Part shown: in pieces, positions 56,389-64,000 of the stretch
Layout of the letters: the number at the start of each line of letters is the position of its first letter
How positions within the stretch are numbered: position 1 is the first letter of the stretch
Assembly (NCBI GenBank): GCA_030998225.1
Contig: JAPYXD010000723.1
Location: 24,693,501 to 24,757,500, forward strand
From: Diplolepis rosae
Lineage: Eukaryota > Arthropoda > Insecta > Hymenoptera > Diplolepididae
Reading direction: 5' to 3'
DNA: 64,000 nt
Translations under genes and position numbers: made by a program
The notes under the pieces: generated by a model
Seen by the model: only the letters and a program-made list of their open reading frames with translations
What the model was told of the DNA's origin: nothing
The model's database searches: none

Positions 56389-56520
56389 TATTTGCGATAT
56401 AAGAGTTTGAAATTGTCTACGAGGACACCTGTCGACAACGTATCCTATCTGATACGCGACTAGTGATCCTCCGATAATGTAGGCAGTGACAAAAATTTCA
56501 AACTCAACTAATTAATTTAA
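56389..56520 (+). repeat. family B element, 3' part only
   Basis: From TTTGCGATATAAGAGTTTGAA to the end GCAGTGACAAAAATTTCAAA...CTAATTAATTT. The tRNA-like head is absent. Confidence 0.7.
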
Positions 56521-57230
56521 AATTATGTAACATTAATGTGTCAAATTGAAATAATTAATATTTTTTTATTCTTTAAATATGACGATGTAAAATTAAAATA
56601 CAACTATTCAATGTATATTGTGTAATTTCTGACTAAAAATTGCAAACTACATACTGCGCAGGTCGAAAGTTACAAATCCGTCATTCAATCGGACGTGCTT
56701 CGGATGTCGATTATTCTACATTCGACGGACGCACTTCGGATGTCGAATATTCGACATTCGACTATGAGGCCGATCGAATCGAAAAAATCGGATCCGAAGA
56801 AGGGTGCTTCGGATGTCGAATATTCGACATTCGACGGAGGCCAATATCGGATCGAATCTTTTTGCACACCTCTATAGTTGAGCTAATGACATGTCTTTAA
56901 ATTAGCTATCAGCTCAGGAAAGTTTCATAAATGTCCTTCTGATTGTATCATCCATCGACTGTTATGCTGATTTAGCAAAACAAAATGGTTTGTTCCAAGG
57001 ATGTATATTGGTGTGCGTTCAAACGTTCGCAGAGTGATCGTATGTGATCATCATCCAAACAAAACACGTGTTGCCGGCATCGATTTAATTTATTTTTTTT
57101 AGATTTAGGAATTTTATATAAGGTGTACAACTTTGCCGCTCACTGTATGACAGTTTTAATCTGTCGATTTCGAATAGCAATTACCGCTGCAGCCATCTAT
57201 CGAAAAGTTTGGATGTGTGTATTGAAAATA

Positions 57231-57386
57231 CAGGGTGGGCACGAGTGGGTTACAGAATCGGAATTGTATAATATAAAATAGTTTAGCATACAATGCATTT
57301 TTCTCAGTCGGTAAAACAGATTATATACAGTATACTAAAGTCTTAACACTATATTCCTATTCTGCAACCCACTCGTGCCCACTCTG
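57231..57386. mobile_element. 156-bp MITE, CAGGGTGGGCACGAG ends
   Basis: CAGGGTGGGCACGAGTGGG faces the inverse CCCACTCGTGCCCACTCTG, with TA outside both. A TA duplication fits Tc1/mariner mobilisation. Confidence 0.85.
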
Positions 57387-57779
57387 TATATCACTGGTGC
57401 AGTAATATCCCTTCAACTATAACTGTTTTTATGAAACACCCATACAGTTTAGCTGTATCTGAGTCAGCCAAATTATTTTGCTAATATACCCAGAAAATTG
57501 TCTGTATTCACGATAAATTTCTTTCAGTGAAGGTAATTCGTAGTAAAAAGCGTTCACTGATTGACTTGTTTTGAAATAATAAGAACATATTCAACAATGA
57601 ATGATTGAAAGAAATTTTCTTGAAAAGTCTTACCAACATTGACAAGCTACAACTGTGTAGTCCCACGTGCAAGTCTCGTTTTTTACTTTTTATTTTTTTG
57701 ACAAAATAAAAATTCATGGAATTATTTTCTCTTTTCTTCTAAAACTGAATAAAAAGCAAGTGGCGTAAAATCATTTCCT

Positions 57780-57895
57780 CACTAGCGGGTCAAAAAGTGC
57801 ATTTTATTGTCCCCTAATGGGGACTTTGCTCGGGAAATCAAACTTCACACTCGCAAAATAAACATTTTTTCTCCTTATCGCACAATATACTAGTT
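57780..57895. repeat. hairpin element ending CAATATACTAG
   Basis: CCCCTAATGGGG at the centre and the end GCACAATATACTAG place it with the TAATATACTATT group. The arms are poorly conserved. Confidence 0.35.
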
Positions 57896-57899
57896 TAGA

Positions 57900-59200
57900 A
57901 TGTAGATAGTGGATTTGGAGTTTCTAGACCTTGGAAAAAGGAGATGGCACAAGAGTTTATGTGAATGAAGTGCCTGCACATTTTCGGGAAACCCATGATA
58001 CTATAGCTATAGCAATTCCTAGGTGTCCCATGTGACCAGTAACCTGGAACAAAGTTGATGGAAGTGCGTTGAGGACGTGCAATGCTAGCATCAGAACAAA
58101 TTCTACGTCAATTCGCTCAAATAAAGTAAAATAGAATCGGTCAGGAAATTACATTTCTCGAGTTGTAGAATTAACATCAATCTTTATTTTATATAGTAAA
58201 GAAATTCAATTACAATTTGTTGTGAAATTAAATGTCTAAACGTAATTTATAGCTTCATGGTTTGTGAGAATGCCTGTAAATGTGTGTATTAGGGAATATC
58301 AATTTTAAAGAAATTCATGCTTTGTAGGTTTCACTCCTTTATTTTCTTTCATTGACGATAGAATGAATTGTCGATTTTGTCAGATTATAAAAATTAATTT
58401 TAACCACGGCTTTGAACTCAAAAGATACCCTCATTCGAAAAAATGAATATGAAAATTATTCTTCGAAAGTGCACTTTGGGTGTTCAAACGGGTCGAGCGT
58501 GGTTGTATCAAGTATCTAAGCAATCGAAGGTGTAGGCGTGTAGCGGGGTCTAAGCGGGTCAACAAAAACAATAAAAAAAGGCATTGTATCCGCAAATCCC
58601 CACAATGCCAGAAGCTCACACAGTTCTTTATCACACATTGCACTGAATAACTAAATAATAATAATAGTAATAGTATAGACATTGTCGTTGCTTTGATCCG
58701 TTACAGTTTAAAAATCCAAATCAACAAATATAGTTCTGGCGATAGCTAGGAATAGCTTTTCTGAATAGGAAAAAGCTTCAAAATAAACAGATGTTGATGA
58801 TTTGATACTATAAATAGTACTACTATGAATACTATTAATAGTTTAAATACGACTAATTCAAAAGCTGATTTCGTTTTCCAATAATTAGTTGAAATTAATT
58901 AGTTTTAACTTCTAGTTATTTTTAGTAGAAAGAAATACTGAAATTTGAGTAAAAATAATTAAACTTATTTATTAGTCAGTTTTAATTAAAAAGTAATCCA
59001 ATTTATATTTTAGTAGTTTTCTTGCAGAAAATCAATTCACATTAACTGAAGTATAGGTACTTTTTCATACAAAAAATAATTAATTTCTTACTTACTTTTT
59101 GGAGTGATGAAACTACTATTTTACTGATTCAAATTTGAAATAGAATGAATTGGGATTATCACATCGATATTTATTGGTTTCCTAATAGGATTAAGCTGGG
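57900..59200. other. AT-rich DNA, nothing firm
   Basis: No family recognised. A minus-strand 83-codon ORF at 58431-58682 begins with a hydrophobic run but has no support. Confidence 0.35.
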
Positions 59201-59216
59201 AAGCGTAAGGTAATGG

Positions 59217-59525
59217 TTGAAATACGCCACAGATGCAATATTAGTTATTATAATTGCGTTCCAGCTATTCCAATTTACTATGGGTGATAAAGATTTAACA
59301 GAAGGGAGTTTAGCTTATGTCTTTATTATACAGACGACGTTCTGTTTAACGAGCATATTGAACTTTAGCCTATATTTCAAGCTAAGACTATCTAATTTTA
59401 TTGAACCTGTAATCTTACACTATCAGCCTTTAAACCCAACATACTATTATCTCAAGCAATTGATAATTGATGTACGATACAAAATTAACAAATTCAATTT
59501 CATTAGTTCATATATATATATATAA
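59217..59525 (+). CDS. exon-like membrane-protein stretch (partial)
   Basis: Open for 102 codons with two clear hydrophobic segments: residues about 8-22 (AILVIIIAFQLFQF) and 34-53 (YVFIIQTTFCLTSILNFSLY). A short acidic loop (GDKDLTEG) lies between them. A plausible splice acceptor TTTCCTAATAG lies at 59179-59189, but an in-frame stop (59211) separates it from the frame. It is therefore either broken or its start lies elsewhere. It has the look of an insect multi-pass receptor exon, which I cannot confirm. Confidence 0.3.
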   Translation: MKYATDAILVIIIAFQLFQFTMGDKDLTEGSLAYVFIIQTTFCLTSILNFSLYFKLRLSNFIEPVILHYQPLNPTYYYLKQLIIDVRYKINKFNFISSYIYI

Positions 59526-59870
59526 ATAAACTCAAATTGAGTTTAAAATCGAATTCAGTAAACACGAGGTCAAAATAAGTAAATTCAATTGATTTAATAA
59601 GCAATTTAATCTATGCAAGTTAATTAAAGTATATTCTAAAAAATATGATAGAAAAATACTGAATCCAAAGTTAATTTAGTTAAATAAATTGCTTAATGCT
59701 ATTTGAATCGACTATTATTTCAATTTAACTCTTTGTTTATTCCAGTGAATTCAGTGAACATTTTTTTATTGAATTCAAAAGCGAATTTTGTATATTGAAA
59801 TTGTTTTGCACTCATTTGAATAACGAATTTACATGCATCTAGTCCAATTTTCAAATTTAGAAATGGTAGT

Positions 59871-61636
59871 GTCAAAATTGTTGCGACGTTTCGTTGGCTA
59901 TGGGTTTGCCAACCTCATCAGGCTTTATTAAATTAAAAAAAACACCAAATATTAAAATTGTCACAAACAAGAAAAATAAACATTAAATTAACTTAACATC
60001 CAGAACATACACAAAATTGTTAAAATTTTACCGTTATAAAAGAAGTTTAACTCATGATGAGTAATGTCGAGAAAATAAAATTATAATAAAAGGCATGATT
60101 TACTTAATAAAATGACGTGATGTCATGGAGTCGACGACACTTTGTCTACTAAATTATTACATTCAAACAGTTAACTTAAAATATTGACAACAGTTATTGT
60201 AAACACAGAATTTGAAATGTAAACAGATATCAGCTGGAAAGCTATCATGAATTTAATCTATTAAGTAATGAAAAATAAATTCTATTCAAAGTAAATATGT
60301 CTTCTTTTTTATTTATACTAAATTTATTAAATTTTATATGGATCATCTCTGATGCTAATCTTTTTCGATAGTCAGAGACATAATCAACAATCTTGGTATT
60401 TTCCCAATCAAATTCATGGTTGAATTCCAATTGATGTTCACAGACTACGGATTCACTGTTTTTTTTATTTTTGTGTTCATTAAAACGAACTCTTAATGCT
60501 CTCTTAGATTCACCAATATAAGTCGCAGTGCAATTTTTACAATTAAATTTGTATACAATATTAGTTTGTTACCATTTGTTTGTGAAGTCTTTACCTAATT
60601 TTATTATTGATTTCAAAGTTTTGTTGACGACTGGAATAGTTGAAATATTGTATTTTTTTAAAATATTAGACAATTTAGTGAAGTTTGCTACGTCGTATGG
60701 CAAACATACCTTTGGTTGATGTCTGTATAAGTTTGAATGGTTTTTTTTATTTGGAGAATTTGGAGAGCTGTATTTAATTTTATTCATACGGATTTTTATA
60801 TTTTTATCGATGAAGCTATTTGGATAATCGTTGTTTAATAATATTTGTTTAACAATCTTCAAATTGGCGTTATGAAACGTTTTGTGAGATAAAGATATCG
60901 CTCGATCAACTAAGTTATAAACAATATTTTTTTCTGACAAATTGGATGATTGGAAAAGTAATTAATTGTTCTATTTGATGAGGTAGGTTTTTGAAACCAA
61001 TTAGAAATAATTTTATTATCTTTTATAATTAATGACACGTCCAGAAAGTTAATTTGATTATTTTGTTGAACTTCAAAGGTGAATTGTAAGTTCTTATCTT
61101 GTGAATTAAAAATGTTTAAAACCAAGTCAATAAATTTTTTTTGTACACACAGAATAGTGTCATCTACAAACCTGTAATAAAATAAGGGAGAGCAATTATG
61201 TTTGTCTTTTAAAATTCGTAGGCAATCATTTTCAAATTTGCAAATAGATATTATTATTAAAGGTAAAATATGTATTTTCGAAAAGAAATTTGGTACAATT
61301 TATAATTTCATCAAATGGAATTCTACAGTTATTATGAATAAGTTGACATCTTCGATCTAAACTCTTTAGGACCAAATCACAGGGTAAGTTGATTATTGTG
61401 GAATTTATATTTTAAAAAATCATTATCATTGAGTCTCTTTAAAATGCTGGAAGTACTGCTTTGTAATTTTTTCAAAGGATTTCTTGTTATTGGAATGTAG
61501 GTGGAAGTATTTGAGAGAAGGTCAGTCATTTTTGTATTATAAGTCGATTTTTTGAGACAAACAGTAAGGTTACCTTTGTCAGCATTAGTAAAAAAAATAT
61601 CAGGATTGTTTTTTAAAAATTGTTTAGTAACATGTC
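59871..61636 (-). pseudogene. Penelope-like retroelement, internally deleted
   Basis: Minus-strand order: NPDIFFTNADKGNLTVCLKK (N-terminal RT region), a deletion, CDLVLKSLDRRCQLIHN and KFLFENTYFTFN. A second deletion follows where GSPLSP is expected, then FYYRFVDDTIL (catalytic FVDD at 61156-61170), INFLDVSLII and KPTSSNRTINYFSNHP. A frameshift leads to LVDRAISLSHKTFHNANL. The C-terminus is a GIY-YIG endonuclease (NIVYKFNC, TATYIGESKRALRVRFNEH, ending at 60245) preceded by one in-frame stop. The 3' untranslated part ends in a hammerhead motif. Such elements copy themselves by target-primed reverse transcription; this copy cannot. Confidence 0.92.
59885..59921 (-). ncRNA. hammerhead ribozyme motif, intact core
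   Basis: Minus strand: CTGATGAG, stem II GTTGGC...GCCAAC, GAAAC, then the cleavage triplet GTC. All invariant core bases are present. Stem III is minimal, as is usual for Penelope-linked hammerheads. Stem I pairing is weak by eye. Confidence 0.8.
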
Positions 61637-62309
61637 GTTAATATCGTCTCTCTGGAACCAAATTACAGTGTTCCACAAAAAATTTCCAAACAAGACGTGA
61701 TTGATACAATTAAAAATGTAGAATCTTCTTTGTTATCCTTAGACATCAATACTGATCTCAAGAATGAAATAAGAGAAAAAGTAACAAATAATATTGATTA
61801 TGTCTCTGACTATCGAAAAAGATTAGCATCAGAGATGATCCATATAAAATTTAATAAATTTAGTATAAATAAAAAAGAAGACATATTTACTTTGAATAGA
61901 ATTTATTTTTCATTACTTAATAGATTAAATTCATGATAGCTTTCCAGCTGATATCTGTTTACATTTCAAATTCTGTGTTTACAATAACTGTTGTCAATAT
62001 TTTAAGTTAACTGTTTGAATGTAATAATTTAGTAGACAAAGTGTCGTCGACTCCATGACATCACGTCATTTTATTAAGTAAATCATGCCTTTTATTATAA
62101 TTTTATTTTCTCGACATTACTCATCATGAGTTAAACTTCTTTTATAACGGTAAAATTTTAACAATTTTGTGTATGTTCTGGATGTTAAGTTAATTTAATG
62201 TTTATTTTTCTTGTTTGTGACAATTTTAATATTTGGTGTTTTTTTAATTTAATAAAGCCTAATGAAGTTGGCAAACCCATAGCCAACGAAACGTCGCAAC
62301 AATTTTGAC
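61637..62309 (+). pseudogene. Penelope-like fragment, head-to-head partner
   Basis: Plus strand: N-terminal coding (SVPQKISKQDVIDTIKNVES... to REKVTNNI) fused by a large deletion to the C-terminal end (DYVSDYRKRLASEM... to NRLNS, stop at 61936), then the same 3' untranslated part. The shared 3' segment is nearly identical to 59871-60360 in inverse. The join with the minus copy at about 61637 makes an inverted pair, a common arrangement for this class. Confidence 0.85.
62259..62295 (+). ncRNA. hammerhead motif, core mutated
   Basis: Same stem II and GAAAC-GTC as the partner, but the core reads CTAATGAA. The invariant G5 is A, so self-cleavage should be lost. Confidence 0.75.
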
Positions 62310-62850
62310 AATATAAAGAGTTTTCTTCTTTATATTTGACCCTCATTGATCGTAAACCAGCATCTTTTATCAATTTTCAAATTGCATGATGCCTTTGAAT
62401 TTATTAAATTCATTAATGTTAAATATTAGAATTACATACGAGGTCTCTTCAAACAATAAGGTGAATTTTCAAATTTCGCGGGCTATGTACATTCGATTTT
62501 CAATTTTTTTTCCTATGTTGGCACACTTGTCCCGAATGTATGTTCACAGTTTCAGCAATATAGCATTTTCTGTTTGTTTGTGAGAGGCATAAAGGTTAGA
62601 AGTGTTTTGAGTGTATTGGCGATTTTCTGTTGTAAAAAAAAATGGATCAAAGAATATGTAAAAAATTTTGTGTAAGAAATGGAATTAAGTGCTCTAAAAC
62701 ATTTGAAATGTCAAAAATGGCATATGGTGAGTGTACTGTAAGTCAAAAACGTGTTTACAAGTGGTACAAGCTCTTCACAGAAGGTCGAGAAGAGGTGAAT
62801 GACGACGCTCGCCCTGGACGGCCCAGCACGTCAACAACCAATGAAAACAT

Positions 62851-63072
62851 TTTTTTTTTTTTGAACAATTTTTCTGTGAAAAAAGGAACGCTTCCACTCC
62901 GCTGGGTATCGAGCCCAGGTCCTTTCGATTGCCGGTCGAATGCTCTGTCATCTGAGCTACGGAGGTTCCACAACTTTTCTCACAGAAACTTGTTAACGTC
63001 AATTCGGCTACGGATGTATCATGAACTATTAATCAATTTTTCTAAATCATTTCAGTCGATTATGCCGATCAC
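62851..63072 (-). mobile_element. tRNA-like family A element, exactly bounded
   Basis: The interrupted mariner reading frame defines the ends. Minus-strand order: AT-rich leader of about 100 nt (AATCGACTGAAATGATTTAG...), the tRNA-like module, GTTCCTTTTTTCACAG, then an A run at the 3' end. A 3' A run and internal Pol III boxes suggest a SINE. The same leader flanks the modules at 24.5 and 27.0 kb. Confidence 0.75.
62897..62964 (-). other. tRNA-like module, family A
   Basis: Best-folding copy: acceptor CTCCGT/GCGGAG, anticodon stem TTCGA/TCGAA, loop CCGGCAA, T arm CTGGGCTCGATACCCAG. Confidence 0.65.
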
Positions 63073-63602
63073 TGAAGCAGTGAAGAAAATTGTTATGGAG
63101 AATCGTCGAATCCCTATTAGAGAAGTTGCTGAGGATGTCGGCATATCGGTTGGCTCATGCCATGCAATTTTTTCGGATATTTTGGGTCTGAAGCGTGTGG
63201 TAGAGAAGTTCGTACCAAAGTTGCTGAATTTTGACCTGCTCACTCGTCATTGCTTGTTCGTAATTTTTTGGCCAAAAACAACACTTTAATAATGCCTCAG
63301 CCACCGTATTTACCAGATTTAGCCCCCTATGACCTTTTCCTGTTCCCAAGATTGAAGAGACCCATGAAAGGACGGCGTTTTGCCACGATTGAGGAGATAA
63401 AAACCAATTTTTTTTTTATTTTTCGAAAAAAATGAAAATTCACCTCATTTTCTTAACAGACCTCGTATGTATCAAATTATGAAGTTAGTTGAGTTGAATA
63501 ATTTTGAAATAAAGTCACGTAAGACTAATAGAATTCTATTAAATTAAGTCCTACAATTAATATAAAATGTTGCATTTTTCTCACTTTACTTGAAATTTAA
63601 TA

Positions 63603-64000
63603 AAGGGTTTTCCAATAGGGACATAAAAATTTCGTATCTTTATATCAACGCACCTTTAAACGTGTTTAATGAACTGTCAATGTCAAAACGTTAGTTAAAG
63701 TCAACATTTTCATCATGGTAAAGTTCACGAACCAGCAACGTTTGGAAATTATTAAAAATTACTACCGAAATTGGCTCTAGCAAAGCTTGATGAAAATGAA
63801 GAATTTCATCGAAAAATCATTTTCAGTGATGAAGCTCATTTCTGGCTGAATAGCTTTGTTAATAAGCAAAATATGCGTTATTGGTCAGCAACAAACCCAA
63901 ATGTGCTTCTTGAGACACCGTTGCATCCGCAAAAAGTGACTGTTTGGTGCGGTTTTCATGCCGGAGGTATGATTGGGCCGTATTTTTTCGTGGATGAAAA
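63603..64000 (+). pseudogene. Tc1/mariner relic, runs off the window
   Basis: A likely left end AAGGGTTTTCCAATAGGG follows a TA. From the ATG at 63715: MVKFTNQQRLEIIKNYYRN, then a deletion of the DNA-binding domain, and in another frame ENEEFHRKIIFSDEAHFWLN (first catalytic Asp), ETPLHPQKVTVWCGFHAGGM and GPYFF. The remainder lies beyond 64000. Confidence 0.85.

Larger units (their letters stand above)
54752..56850. mobile_element. foldback with TCGAATATTCGA palindromes, K-repeat inside
   Basis: The arms share ATTTTTTCGATTCGATCGGC and GCGCAGGATATAGTTTGCAA-type sequence in inverted order (54752-54975 and 56580-56850). The near-perfect palindrome ATGTCGAATATTCGACAT and close variants occur at least four times (54792, 54829, 56740 and 56814). 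The loop contains a K-repeat and a family B fragment. Confidence 0.75.
62439..63465 (+). pseudogene. mariner element, deleted and interrupted
   Basis: Ends CGAGGTCTCTTCAAACAA and the inverse TCTTAACAGACCTCG, with TA on both sides (62437-62438 and 63466-63467). The transposase starts at 62642 (MDQRICKKFCVRNGIKC, RVYKWYKLFTEGREEV, ARPGRPSTSTTNENI). A 222-bp insertion (62851-63072) breaks it. It resumes with AVKKIVMENRRIPIREVAED and LGLKRVVEKFVPKLLNFD. A deletion removes the first two catalytic Asp regions, and LAKNNTLIMPQPPYLPDLAP follows near the end. Confidence 0.92.

Noticed and set aside
58431..58682. Secreted small protein with a signal peptide
   Set aside because: A hydrophobic start alone is weak; no splice sites, promoter or similarity.
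24485..62964. Working tRNA genes at the tRNA-like modules
   Set aside because: Wrong base at position 33, poor acceptor or anticodon stems in most copies, and presence in several repeated elements. Better called tRNA-like modules.

Overview
The window looks like AT-rich accessory DNA from an arthropod nuclear genome, most likely an insect. The evidence is an insect-type copia retrotransposon, several mariner/Tc1 transposase lineages, an R1/jockey-like LINE endonuclease fragment and a Penelope-like retroelement with hammerhead ribozymes. Hymenoptera is a guess from the style of the repeats and is not shown by the sequence. No complete conserved host gene is recognised. No bacterial operon, CRISPR array or rRNA gene is present.

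Layout. 1-1900: AT-rich flank with one open exon-like stretch and small hairpin elements. 1913-7322: a palindromic CACTG-ended element split by an intact, young copia element (2134-7277). 7.3-13.2 kb: CG-rich hairpin, dead mariners, unassigned GC-richer DNA and an R1-like LINE fragment. 13.9-14.7 kb: a palindrome holding an exon-like zinc-ribbon sequence with a splice donor. 15.4-16.5 kb: TTAA-flanked element with a nested CACGG element. 16.9-35 kb: copies of a 1.4-kb repeat (called K-repeat here), a 2.5-kb composite element (20234-22700), several tRNA-like modules and a 3.2-kb foldback stack. 36-46 kb: Tc1 fragment, CG-rich hairpins, a hAT-like element with an 8-bp target duplication, satellite-like repeats and a TTAA MITE. 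46.1-51.8 kb: a foldback holding a K-repeat and a second 2.5-kb composite element. 53.0-54.6 kb: a likely two-exon gene (285 aa) with TATA box, consensus splice sites and a minisatellite intron. 54.75-56.85 kb: another foldback with a K-repeat inside. 59.9-62.3 kb: two head-to-head Penelope-like fragments, each with a hammerhead motif. 62.4-64 kb: two mariner/Tc1 relics.

The main pattern is nesting of non-autonomous inverted-repeat elements. Several insertions can be dated relative to each other because an uninterrupted copy of the target lies elsewhere in the window. At least five unrelated repeat families carry a tRNA-like module (A box plus B box), usually close to a terminal or extended inverted repeat. 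I consider this the best candidate for an undescribed type of element. Only the copia element (with a damaged zinc knuckle) and possibly the two-exon gene look able to make full-length protein; every other transposase or reverse transcriptase is broken.
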